A stretch of DNA of 64,000 bases from Streptomyces massasporeus (lineage in GTDB: Bacteria > Actinomycetota > Actinomycetes > Streptomycetales > Streptomycetaceae), in NCBI RefSeq assembly GCF_014648995.1, contig NZ_BMSE01000002.1, forward strand, positions 806,001 to 870,000, in the 5' to 3' direction. Below, piece after piece: positions 36,411 to 44,630 of the stretch. Within the stretch, counting starts at the first letter, position 1. The number at the start of each line of letters is the position of its first letter. The notes under the pieces were generated by a model. The model was not told where the DNA came from and searched no databases. It was given only the letters and a program-made list of their open reading frames with translations. Both the position numbers and the translations under genes were made by a program.

Positions 36411-38963
36411 GTGTGCGACGAGGGCGACCGCGTCTGGTCCGGCAGCTGGGTCGCCGAGCGGCTCGGCGTCGAGCTCGTCGGCGAGGACCCGCTGACCGGC
36501 CTGCTGGGGCTGGCGCTGCGCCGCAACCCCAAGCGGGCCCATCTGCTGGTGTCGAACGTGCTCGGCAAGCATGTGCCGCAGTCGCCGTCCGTCGTCTACG
36601 GCTACGGCGTCGAGCTCGGGCGCCGGGTGCGGGAGCTGCTGGGCGCGGAGGAGGCGGGCAGGGCCGTCGTCCTCGGCTACGCGGAGACCGCGACGGGTCT
36701 CGGCCACTCCGTCGCCGACGGGCTGGGTCTCGCCCCCTACCTGCACTCCACCCGCCGCCCGGTCGCCGGTGTCGCGGCGGCCGGAGGCTTCGAGGAGGCC
36801 CACTCCCACGCGACCTCGCACCTGCTGCTGCCGGAGAACCCCGCGCTGCTCGGCGGTGACGGGCCGCTGGTCCTGGTCGACGACGAGTTCTCCACGGGGA
36901 ACACGGTGCTGAACACCGTGCGCGATCTTCATCAGCGGTATCCGCGGCGGCGGTATGTCGTGGTGGCGCTGGTGGACATGCGGTCCGCGGCGGACGCCGG
37001 CCGGCTGGAGGAATTCGCCCGTGAGATCGGTGCGCGGGTGGATCTCGTGGCAGCGGCTTCGGGGACTGTGCGGCTGCCCGAGGGGGTGCTGGAGAAGGGG
37101 CAGGAGCTGGTGGCGCGGCACGAGGGGTTTGCTTCTTCTGCGTCGGCGGGTGCGGCGCCGTCGGGGCCGCGCGCGCAGTTCCCCGCGCCCCCGAACAGCG
37201 GCGTTGCCGTCGAAGCCGACCAGGAGGCCGACCCCCTAGGGGCGCGGGGAACTGCGCGACCAGCCCCCACCCACCCGCAGCCGGACTGCGACCGCATCGA
37301 CCTGCAATGGCCCGCCGGCCTGCCGGACGGTGCCCGGCACGGGTTCACGCCCGCTCACCGCGCCCGGCTGGAGGCCGCCCTGCCCGCGATGACGGCCAGG
37401 ATCGCCGAGGCCCTGCCTCACAACGCCCGCCGCGTGCACATCCTCGGCTTCGAAGAGCTGATGTACACGCCGCTCAGGCTGGCCCGGGAGCTGGAACGTG
37501 TGACGGACATCGAGGTCCGCTACTCCACCACCACCCGCTCACCCGTCCTGGCCGTCGACGACCCCGGCTACGCGATACGCACCCGCCTCGCCTTCCCCGC
37601 CCACGACGACCCCGCCGACGGCCCCGGCGAGCGGTACGCCTACAACGTCGCCGGCGCCGGATTCGACGCCGTCGTCGCGGTGGTCGACTCGGCCGGGGAC
37701 ACCCCCGCGCTGCACGCGCCCGACGGTCTGCTGGCCCGCCTCGCCGCGCACACGCCGAGGGTCCTGCTCGCCGTCATACCGTCGTACGCCCCCGAAAGGC
37801 CCTCCATGCTGCCCGAGCCCCTCCGCGGCCCCGCCTTCTCCTCGTACGCGCCCGAGGAGGTCGGCTGGCTGCTCCAGGACCTCTCGGACGTGACACTGGA
37901 GGCGCCGACCGAGGAGCGCGAGGAGGCGATCCAGAGCGGCGGCGCGCACTACGCGGAGTCACTGCCCGTGGAGTACCAGCCGAGCGAGCAGTACCAGGAG
38001 CTGTTCCACGCCGCGCTGGAGGACTCGGCGGTCCGTATCGCCCAGGCGGTCGGCGTCGTCACCGAGACGGTCCTCGCCGAGCGGTCCCCGCGCCCCGTGC
38101 TGGTCTCCCTGGCTCGCGCCGGTACCCCCGTCGGCATCCTCATGCGCCGCTGGGCCCAGCACCGGCACGGCCTCGACCTGCCGCACTACGCCGTGTCGAT
38201 CGTCCGCGGCCGCGGCATCGACGCCAACGCGCTGCGCTGGCTCGCCCGGCACCACGACCCCCGGGACGTCGTCTTCGTCGACGGCTGGACCGGCAAGGGC
38301 GCCATCACCCGGGAACTCGCCAAGGCCCTGGAGGAGTTCGAGGAGTCCGACGGCATCACCGGCTTCGACCCCGAGATCGCCGTCCTGGCCGACCCGGGCT
38401 CCTGCGTCCGGACCTACGGCACCCGCGAGGACTTCCTCATCCCCTCCGCCTGCCTCAACTCCACCGTCTCCGGCCTGATCTCGCGCACCGTGCTGCGCGC
38501 GGACCTGGTCGGTCCGGACGACTTCCACGGCGCGAAGTTCTACCGCGAACTCGCCGGCACCGACGTCTCGGTGGCCTTCCTGGACGCCGTGTCCGCCCGC
38601 TTCCCCGAGGTCGCCGACGCCGCCTGCGCCCAGGCCAAGGAACTGCTCGCGACCGACCGCTCACCCACCTGGGAGGGCTGGGCCGCCGTCGAGCGCATCA
38701 GCGAGGAGTACGCCATCCACGACGTGAACCTCGTCAAGCCCGGCGTCGGCGAGACCACCCGGGTCATGCTGCGCCGCGTGCCCTGGAAGGTGCTGGCGCG
38801 CGCCGGGGCGGGCAGCGACCTCGACCACGTGCGCCTGCTGGCCGAGCAACGCGGCGTGCCCGTGGAGGAGGTCGACGGACTGCCCTACACCTGCGTCGGC
38901 CTGATCCACCCCAAGTACACCCGGGGCGCGACCGGCGCCGACGGCAAGGCGGTGTCGGTCTGA
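36411..38963 (+). CDS. PRTase-TRSP-StiP/PRTase-PELOTA fusion protein of the Ter biosynthetic arm
   Basis: About 850 aa (864 from the alternative ATG at 36369; GTG at 36411 has the better ribosome site, AGGGGGAG). N-terminal phosphoribosyltransferase domain with PRPP loop VLVDDEFSTGNT, then a TRSP-type domain (VHILGFEELMYTPLRLAREL), a second PRTase/StiP-type domain with loop VVFVDGWTGKGAI, and a C-terminal PELOTA-like domain (VLARAGAGSDLDHVRLLAEQRG). These are normally two or more separate proteins in Ter loci; here they are one chain. Residues about 255-300 are an Ala/Pro linker encoded by inverted dispersed repeats. Proposed to form a nucleoside-like metabolite. Stop overlaps the HAD start (TGATG). 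Confidence 0.88.
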   Translation: MCDEGDRVWSGSWVAERLGVELVGEDPLTGLLGLALRRNPKRAHLLVSNVLGKHVPQSPSVVYGYGVELGRRVRELLGAEEAGRAVVLGYAETATGLGHSVADGLGLAPYLHSTRRPVAGVAAAGGFEEAHSHATSHLLLPENPALLGGDGPLVLVDDEFSTGNTVLNTVRDLHQRYPRRRYVVVALVDMRSAADAGRLEEFAREIGARVDLVAAASGTVRLPEGVLEKGQELVARHEGFASSASAGAAPSGPRAQFPAPPNSGVAVEADQEADPLGARGTARPAPTHPQPDCDRIDLQWPAGLPDGARHGFTPAHRARLEAALPAMTARIAEALPHNARRVHILGFEELMYTPLRLARELERVTDIEVRYSTTTRSPVLAVDDPGYAIRTRLAFPAHDDPADGPGERYAYNVAGAGFDAVVAVVDSAGDTPALHAPDGLLARLAAHTPRVLLAVIPSYAPERPSMLPEPLRGPAFSSYAPEEVGWLLQDLSDVTLEAPTEEREEAIQSGGAHYAESLPVEYQPSEQYQELFHAALEDSAVRIAQAVGVVTETVLAERSPRPVLVSLARAGTPVGILMRRWAQHRHGLDLPHYAVSIVRGRGIDANALRWLARHHDPRDVVFVDGWTGKGAITRELAKALEEFEESDGITGFDPEIAVLADPGSCVRTYGTREDFLIPSACLNSTVSGLISRTVLRADLVGPDDFHGAKFYRELAGTDVSVAFLDAVSARFPEVADAACAQAKELLATDRSPTWEGWAAVERISEEYAIHDVNLVKPGVGETTRVMLRRVPWKVLARAGAGSDLDHVRLLAEQRGVPVEEVDGLPYTCVGLIHPKYTRGATGADGKAVSV
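37173..37191 (-). repeat. Dispersed 19-bp repeat, copy 2 (inside the PRTase fusion gene)
   Basis: GCGCAGTTCCCCGCGCCCC, the exact inverse of copy 1 and of copy 3 (47 bp on). Translated as ..RAQFPAP.. in the linker of the fusion protein. Confidence 0.85.
37239..37257 (+). repeat. Dispersed 19-bp repeat, copy 3 (inside the PRTase fusion gene)
   Basis: GGGGCGCGGGGAACTGCGC, forming a 19-bp perfect inverted pair with copy 2. Read in frame as GARGTAR. Confidence 0.85.
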
Positions 38964-39796
38964 TGCCCGTCCTCGTCGCGAGCGACCTCGATCGCACCCT
39001 GATCTACTCCGCCGCCGCCCTGGCGCTCACCATGCCGGACGCGCGGGCGCCCCGGCTGCTGTGCGTGGAGGTGCACGAGAGCAAGCCGCTGTCGTACATG
39101 ACGGAGACGGCGGCGCAGCTCCTCACCGACCTGGGCGACGCGGCCGTGTTCGTGCCGACGACGACCCGGACGCGCAAGCAGTACCAGCGCATCAACCTGC
39201 CGGGCCCGGAGCCCACGTACGCGATCTGCGCGAACGGCGGGCATCTCCTGGTCGACGGTGTCTCCGACCCCGACTGGCACGCGCAGGTCACCGCACGGCT
39301 GGCCGACCAGTGCGCACCGCTGGCCGAGGTGCAGGAGCACCTGCTGAGGGCCGCCGATCCGGTCTGGGTGCGCAAGCACCGCGTTGCCGACGACCTCTTC
39401 GCCTATCTCGTCGTCGAGCGCGAGCTGCTCGACGAGGACTGGGTGAAGGAACTCGCGGTGTGGGCGGAGAACCGCGGCTGGACCGTGTCCCTCCAGGGCC
39501 GCAAGATCTACGCCGTTCCCAAGCCGCTCACCAAGAGCGCGGCGATGCGGGAGGTCGCGCGGCGGACCGGTGCCGATCTCACGCTCGCCGCGGGTGACTC
39601 CCTGCTCGACGCCGACCTGCTCCTCGCGGCCGACCGGGGCTGGCGGCCGGGGCACGGGGAGCTGGCCGACACCGGGTTCACGGCTCCCTCGCTCAGGGCG
39701 CTTCCCGACCGGGGTGTCCTCGCCGGGGAGCGGATCCTGAGGGAGTTTCTGGGGGCAGTACGGGGCGCTGGCGCTGGGCCTGAGCCGGGCGCCTGA
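38963..39796 (+). CDS. HAD-superfamily phosphatase of the Ter biosynthetic arm
   Basis: 277 aa. Motif I SDLDRTLI (residues 7-14) supplies the nucleophile Asp; motif II TTTRTRKQY, and motif III/IV Lys then GDSLLDADLLL. A C2-type cap like that of sucrose-phosphate phosphatases sits in the middle. It would remove a phosphate from an intermediate made by the PRTase fusion and aldolase. ATG at 38963 overlaps the upstream stop, so it is translationally coupled. The 3' end overlaps the DedA gene on the other strand by 104 bp. Confidence 0.9.
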   Translation: MPVLVASDLDRTLIYSAAALALTMPDARAPRLLCVEVHESKPLSYMTETAAQLLTDLGDAAVFVPTTTRTRKQYQRINLPGPEPTYAICANGGHLLVDGVSDPDWHAQVTARLADQCAPLAEVQEHLLRAADPVWVRKHRVADDLFAYLVVERELLDEDWVKELAVWAENRGWTVSLQGRKIYAVPKPLTKSAAMREVARRTGADLTLAAGDSLLDADLLLAADRGWRPGHGELADTGFTAPSLRALPDRGVLAGERILREFLGAVRGAGAGPEPGA

Positions 39797-40499
39797 GGAC
39801 TCGGGTGTCCTGGTCGTCGTGCGGGTGCGGCGTGTCGGTGGCTTGTCGCGCAGTTCCCCGCGCCCCTTTGGGGCGCGCCACCTTGGGGCGTCGCAGGAGC
39901 CGGACTCCCACGAAGGCCACCACCGCCACCGCCGCCACGGCCAGGACCACCTTCGAGTACGTGGAGACGATGTCCGAGACCTGGTGCCAGTTCGCGCCGA
40001 GGAAGTAGCCCGCGAGGACGAACACCGTGTTCCAGATGGCGCTGCCCAGGGTGGTCAGTCCCAGGAACACGGGCAGGCGCATGCGCTCGACGCCCGCCGG
40101 CACCGAGATCAGGCTGCGGAAGATCGGGATCATCCGGCCGAAGAACACGGCCTTGGTGCCGTGCTTCAGGAACCAGGCCTCGGTCTTCTCGATGTCCGAG
40201 ACCTTCACCAGCGGCAGCCGGGCCGCGATCGCCACCGTCCGGTCACGGCCGAGCAGCGCGCCGACCCCGTACAACGCGAGCGCGCCGATCACCGAGCCGG
40301 CCGTCGTCCACAGCAGGACGGCGAGCAGGCTCATCCGGCCGCTGCTCGCGGCGAACCCGGCCAGCGGCAGGATCACCTCGCTGGGCAGCGGCGGGAACAG
40401 GTTCTCCAGGGCGATGGCGAGACCGGCTCCCGGCGCGCCCAGCGCGTCCATCAGGTCGTTGACCCACTGCGGCCCGGCGTCCGCTGCGATGGCTGTCAT
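39693..40499 (-). CDS. DedA-family membrane protein with repeat-derived C-terminal extension
   Basis: 268 aa. DedA core at residues 1-200: ENLFPPLPSEVILPLAGF, the FGRMIPIFRSLISVPAGVERM signature with the conserved Gly/Arg pair, and several membrane segments; DedA proteins help flip undecaprenyl phosphate or keep membrane homeostasis. The last 65 residues are not family sequence: basic, Pro-rich, beginning in the dispersed repeat (KGARGTARQ) and then reading antisense through the HAD gene. The native stop may have been lost to repeat insertion. ATG at 40499. Confidence 0.87.
   Translation of the reverse strand: MTAIAADAGPQWVNDLMDALGAPGAGLAIALENLFPPLPSEVILPLAGFAASSGRMSLLAVLLWTTAGSVIGALALYGVGALLGRDRTVAIAARLPLVKVSDIEKTEAWFLKHGTKAVFFGRMIPIFRSLISVPAGVERMRLPVFLGLTTLGSAIWNTVFVLAGYFLGANWHQVSDIVSTYSKVVLAVAAVAVVAFVGVRLLRRPKVARPKGARGTARQATDTPHPHDDQDTRVLRRPAQAQRQRPVLPPETPSGSAPRRGHPGREAP
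39848..39866 (-). repeat. Dispersed 19-bp repeat, copy 4 (3' end of the DedA frame)
   Basis: GCGCAGTTCCCCGCGCCCC, exact inverse of copy 1. Directly followed by TTT and GGGGCGC, making a local hairpin. Lies in the convergent end between HAD and DedA genes. Confidence 0.85.
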
Positions 40500-40553
40500 G
40501 CCACCACGCTAGGAAACCGAAGCTGAAGGGTTCCTGAGGAAGCCCGGGAGGCG

Positions 40554-40778
40554 TCAGCCGCAGCAGCCGCCTCCGCAGCAGCCGCCCCCACCGCCGCCGC
40601 TCGCGCGGGGCGCGGACGCCGGGGCGGAGGCGGAGCCGCCGACCGCGACCGTGGAGAGGAGTTTGACCGTGTCGTCATGGCCCGAGGGGCAGGCCGCGGG
40701 GTCGGACGACTCGGCCATGGGACGGCTGAGTTCGAAGGTGTCGCCGCAGGTCCGGCAGCGATAGTCGTAGCGAGGCAT
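40554..40778 (-). CDS. FmdB-family putative zinc-ribbon regulator
   Basis: 74 aa. N-terminal zinc ribbon YDYRCRTCGDTFELSRPM...PAACPSGH: the two Cys pairs of FmdB ribbons, with the final ligand position occupied by His. The rest is Ser/Ala/Gly-rich and ends GGGGCCGGGCCG, adding two CC pairs that might also bind metal. Function in Streptomyces is unknown; FmdB was first linked to amide/formamide regulation. ATG at 40778, divergent from the penicillin-binding protein gene. Confidence 0.87.
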   Translation of the reverse strand: MPRYDYRCRTCGDTFELSRPMAESSDPAACPSGHDDTVKLLSTVAVGGSASAPASAPRASGGGGGGCCGGGCCG

Positions 40779-40995
40779 GAGGACAGATTAATCCGGGCCG
40801 ACGTAAATGCCGCCTTTCGCGAACCCGTCCGGCCATTGTTGCCGTACCGGTGTGGAGGACCTGTAAAGGCCGCTGATAACTTTCGAACGCGCGAGGAGCC
40901 GTACAGGCGGGGGATGACGAGGGATCGCTGCCGTCGACCACTGCAGCCAAGCCCTTCCGCGCGAGCACCACCGTAAGCGGGAGGGAGACGCAGCC

Positions 40996-43185
40996 GTGTC
41001 GAAGGCTGGGCGGGAACCGGACGAGACCATGCAGTTGAAGGTCCCCGACTCCGTGCAGGCGGACGAGACCATGATGTTGCGCGTCGTCGGGGCGGCCTCG
41101 ACCGACCGGGTGGACACGGCGTCCGGCGCGGCGAAGGACGGGAGCGCACCGGACAGATCGCGCCGCCGGCGCAGAGCTCCCCGGCCCTCCCCCCTGTCCC
41201 GTCTGCAGGCCGTGGCCCCGGGGCCGGCCCGAATAGTCACCCGCATCGTCTCCGACACCCGCCGTCTGCGGCCCTGTTACCCGCACGCCGACCGCACCGG
41301 CTGGCAGCGCTGGGCGCCCTCCTGGCGGCAATGGCTCGGTGCCGCGCTGACGTTCACCGGTCTGACCGTCGTCCTCCTGGGCTCCGCCTACGCCGCCACC
41401 GACATACCGGAGAACCTCAACTCGTACGCCACCCAGCAGGACAACGTCTACTTCTGGTCCGACGGGACGCCCATGGCCCGCACCGGCTGGGTGCGGCGGC
41501 AGGCGATGCCCCTGAAGGACATACCCGAGGACGTCCGCGGGGCCGTGCTGGCGGCGGAGAACGCGAGCTTCTACAGCGACCCCGGCATATCCTTCAGCGG
41601 CCTCACCCGCGCCGTGTGGCGCACCCTCGGCCAGGGGGAGACCCAGGGCGGCTCCACCATCACCCAGCAGTACGTCAAGAACGTCTACCTCAACCAGGAC
41701 CGTTCGGTCGGCCGCAAGTTCACCGAGGCCATGCTCGCCCTCAAGCTCGACAACGGGATGAGCAAGGACGACATCCTCGAGGGCTACCTCAACACGAGCT
41801 GGTTCGGCCGCGGCACCTACGGCATCCAGCGCGCCGCCCAGGCCTACTACGGCAAGGACGTCGGTGAACTCGACGCCGGCGAGGCCGCCTTCCTCGCCTC
41901 ACTCCTCAAGGGCGCCGCCCTCTACGATCCGGCCGTGAGCCAGGCCAACCACGACCGGGCGGTGGAGCGCTGGTCCTGGATCCTCGACCGCATGGTCGAA
42001 ACAGGCGCTCTCTCGAAGGCCGAGCGGGCCCGCTACAAGGAGTTCCCCGAGCCGCTGAAGCGGGCGCCCGGGTTCGACACCGGCAAGCAGAGCGACTACC
42101 TCGTGGAACTGGCCGCCCAGTACGCCAAGAAGGCGGCGCACCTCTCGGCCAGGGAGTTCGACCTCGGCGGCTACCAGATCTACACGACCTTCGACCGCAA
42201 GCAGGAGACCGCGCTCACCGACGCCGTGGACGAGGCCCGCAAGAAGGCGCGCAAGGACGACCCGGCCAAGGCGAAGTCCCTGCACTTCGGCGCCTCCTCG
42301 GTGGCCACCGACGGGCGCATCCTCGCCGTCCACGGCGGCCCCGACCACCGTGAGCAGGGCTACAACGAGTCGAACGCGACCACCGTCCCCGCCGGTTCGG
42401 CCTTCCTGCCGTTCGTCTACGCCGCCGCCCTGGAGCACGGTGTGCACACGACCCGCGACGGCGCCGCAGCCGAGGTCACCCCCCAGACGCTGTACGACGG
42501 GGACGACGGCATCGCCGTCAGGACACCCGAGGGCCCCTACTGGGACCGCGGCGGCAAACAGGTCACCTCCCACAACGACGGCGGGAAGTCCTACGGGCGG
42601 ATCGGCCTGGGCCGGGCGCTCGCCCTGTCGGTGAACACGCCGTTCATGCAGCTCGGCATGGACACCGGCCTGGACACGGTGCGGGACACCGCCCAGCGGG
42701 CGGGCCTGCTCCCCTCCAGCTTCGGCCCGCAGGTGCCCGCGATGTCCCTGGGCAGTGCCACGCCCAGCGCGATCCGCATGGCGAGCGGATACGCCACGTT
42801 CGCCGCCGCGGGCAAGCACGTCGAGCCGTACTCGGTGGCCCGGATCACCCGCAACGGCTCCGGGGTCCCGCTCACCAAGCCCGGGTCCCGTCGTGCGATG
42901 AAGGCGAGCGTGGCCGGGGCGGTCCAGTCCGCCCTCACGGACGCCTTCCGCACGGCCCGCCCGGGGGCGGTCACGACCGCCACGGTGGCAGGCAAGGCCG
43001 GCACCACGCAGAACGACACCGCCGCCTGGTACGTCGGCACGGCCAACTCCGTGTCGACGGCGGTGGTCGCCTACCGCATCGACCTCACCAAGAGCCTCGA
43101 ACCGCTGCCGCTGGACGGGATCGCGGGCTCGGTCGGCGACAGCGTCCCGTACCGCATCTGGTCCGGTGCCCGCGGCATCGGCTGA
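40996..43185 (+). CDS. Class A penicillin-binding protein lacking the SxxK lysine
   Basis: 729 aa, GTG at 40996 with GGGAGGGAGA upstream. One membrane helix at about 115-135. Transglycosylase domain (about 155-335): Glu188 in AAENASFYSDPG, GGSTITQQYVKN and RKFTEAMLALKL. Transpeptidase-like domain (about 405-720): the SxxK block reads AGSAFLPFVYAAA, with Ser468 but Leu471 in place of Lys; SVN (545-547) is intact and KTG is KAG (667-669). The transglycosylase looks active; the transpeptidase may not be. A basic, Pro-rich cytoplasmic N-terminus precedes the helix. Confidence 0.9.
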   Translation: MSKAGREPDETMQLKVPDSVQADETMMLRVVGAASTDRVDTASGAAKDGSAPDRSRRRRRAPRPSPLSRLQAVAPGPARIVTRIVSDTRRLRPCYPHADRTGWQRWAPSWRQWLGAALTFTGLTVVLLGSAYAATDIPENLNSYATQQDNVYFWSDGTPMARTGWVRRQAMPLKDIPEDVRGAVLAAENASFYSDPGISFSGLTRAVWRTLGQGETQGGSTITQQYVKNVYLNQDRSVGRKFTEAMLALKLDNGMSKDDILEGYLNTSWFGRGTYGIQRAAQAYYGKDVGELDAGEAAFLASLLKGAALYDPAVSQANHDRAVERWSWILDRMVETGALSKAERARYKEFPEPLKRAPGFDTGKQSDYLVELAAQYAKKAAHLSAREFDLGGYQIYTTFDRKQETALTDAVDEARKKARKDDPAKAKSLHFGASSVATDGRILAVHGGPDHREQGYNESNATTVPAGSAFLPFVYAAALEHGVHTTRDGAAAEVTPQTLYDGDDGIAVRTPEGPYWDRGGKQVTSHNDGGKSYGRIGLGRALALSVNTPFMQLGMDTGLDTVRDTAQRAGLLPSSFGPQVPAMSLGSATPSAIRMASGYATFAAAGKHVEPYSVARITRNGSGVPLTKPGSRRAMKASVAGAVQSALTDAFRTARPGAVTTATVAGKAGTTQNDTAAWYVGTANSVSTAVVAYRIDLTKSLEPLPLDGIAGSVGDSVPYRIWSGARGIG

Positions 43186-43247
43186 CCCCCGAGCCCGGTA
43201 CCGCACACCCCCCCCCACTCTCTCCCCCCTCGCAGAATGAGCCGCGC

Positions 43248-44525
43248 ATGAAACAGCCGTCCGGCCGCCGCCGCCGACCCCGCGCACCCCGCCGCACCAC
43301 GCCCCCGGGGGTCCTGACCCTCGCGGCGCTCCTCGTCGTCGCGTCCCTGGTCGCGGGCTATCTGGCCCTGACCCGCTCGGACACCACCACCCCGACCGCC
43401 TCCTCCGGAGCCCGCAAGGGAACCTCCCCGAAGCCGCACCAGGAGCCGCGCTGGGACGGCAAGACGAAGGTCCTGGGGGACGGCTCCACCTCCTACACCG
43501 GCCCGCAGAAGGGGCAGTTGAAGCCGGTGCCGCTCAAGCCGGGGGAGAAGCCGCCCCAGTTCGTGGTCTTCTCCTGGGACGGCGCGTTGCAGGGCGACGA
43601 CGCGCTCTTCTCGCACTACCGGGAGCTGGCCGAGGAGTACGACGCCCACATGACCTTCTTCCTCACCGGCATCTACCTGCTGCCCAAGGCCAGGAAGGAG
43701 CTGTACTCCCCGCCCCAGCACGCCAAGGGCTCGGCGGCGATCAGCTTCGCCACCGACGAGCACATCCGCACCACACTGGAGCAACTCGGCAAGGCGTGGC
43801 GGGACGGCAACGAGATCGGCACGCACTTCAACGGCCACTTCTGCGGCAAGAAGGGCGGCGGCGACTGGAGCGTCGCGGAGTGGAAGAGCGAGATCGACCA
43901 GTTCTACGCGTTCACCGAGAAGTGGAAGACCAACACCGGCTTCCAGGACGTCGACCCGCTGCCGTTCGACATCAGGAAGGAGGTCACCGGCGGCCGTGCG
44001 CCCTGCCTGGAGGGCCAGAAGAACCTGCTGAAGGCCGCCAAGGACTACAAGTGGCGCTACGACGCCAGCTCCGCCGGCGACTTCCAGATATGGCCCGCCA
44101 AGAAGAACGGCATCTGGGATTTCCCGTTGCAGATGCTCCCGTACGAGGGCGGCAAGTACCAGGGCCTCTCGATGGACTTCAACTTCCTCTACAACCAGTC
44201 CGAGGGCGAGACCGAGGGCGACCCGGCGAAGTACCCCGAGTGGGAACAGCAGACCGTCGCCTCCTACATGTCCGGCTTCAACCGCGTGTACTACGGCAGC
44301 CGGGCCCCGCTGTTCATCGGCAACCACTTCGAGGACTGGAACGGCGGCATCTACATGCGGGCCGTCGACCAGGTCGTCAAGGACATGTGCACCAGGAAGG
44401 ACGTCAAGTGCGTGTCCTTCCGGGAACTGGCCGACTGGCTCGACGTGCAGAAGCCCGGGACCCTCCAGCGGCTGCGCGGCCTGGACCCGGCGCAGTCGCC
44501 CGACTGGCCGACGGTCGTGAAGTGA
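43248..44525 (+). CDS. Polysaccharide deacetylase-like (NodB-fold) exported protein
   Basis: 425 aa. A basic Arg/Pro N-terminus and one membrane anchor at about 20-42 (VLTLAALLVVASLVAGYLAL), then a NodB-like domain from about residue 105. Motif 1, normally TFDD, is FSWDGA, losing one Asp; motif 2 is complete (GTHFNGHF, HxxxH). C-terminal motifs are divergent. It could be a deacetylase acting on cell-wall or biofilm sugars, or a non-catalytic relative. ATG at 43248, 62 bp after the PBP gene on the same strand, suggesting a shared cell-wall role. Confidence 0.8.
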   Translation: MKQPSGRRRRPRAPRRTTPPGVLTLAALLVVASLVAGYLALTRSDTTTPTASSGARKGTSPKPHQEPRWDGKTKVLGDGSTSYTGPQKGQLKPVPLKPGEKPPQFVVFSWDGALQGDDALFSHYRELAEEYDAHMTFFLTGIYLLPKARKELYSPPQHAKGSAAISFATDEHIRTTLEQLGKAWRDGNEIGTHFNGHFCGKKGGGDWSVAEWKSEIDQFYAFTEKWKTNTGFQDVDPLPFDIRKEVTGGRAPCLEGQKNLLKAAKDYKWRYDASSAGDFQIWPAKKNGIWDFPLQMLPYEGGKYQGLSMDFNFLYNQSEGETEGDPAKYPEWEQQTVASYMSGFNRVYYGSRAPLFIGNHFEDWNGGIYMRAVDQVVKDMCTRKDVKCVSFRELADWLDVQKPGTLQRLRGLDPAQSPDWPTVVK

Positions 44526-44590
44526 TCACGCCAAAGTAACGGCGGCAACACCCTTCACAGCAGCCACACACTCCATGCAAAGATCTCCTA

Positions 44591-44614
44591 CCCCGGCAAC
44601 CCTTTGGCCGGGGC
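44591..44614 (+). other. Leader hairpin before the amidase-domain gene
   Basis: CCCCGGC (44591-44597) and GCCGGGG (44607-44613) form a 7-bp stem just ahead of the AGGGG ribosome site; may tune translation. Confidence 0.4.
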
Positions 44615-44630
44615 AAGAGGGGAAACACCA

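Noticed and set aside
37307..39796. 829-aa ORF overlapping the PRTase fusion and HAD genes
   Set aside because: Arg/Pro-rich shadow frame for most of its length; only the final in-frame part is the real HAD gene.
30535..39796. Phage or mobile-island origin of the Ter region
   Set aside because: Base composition and codon bias match the surroundings, no integrase, tRNA junction or flanking direct repeat found.
44526..44630. Possible c-di-AMP (ydaO) riboswitch before the amidase gene
   Set aside because: Only about 105 bp and lacking the conserved ydaO blocks; only a simple 7-bp hairpin is visible.
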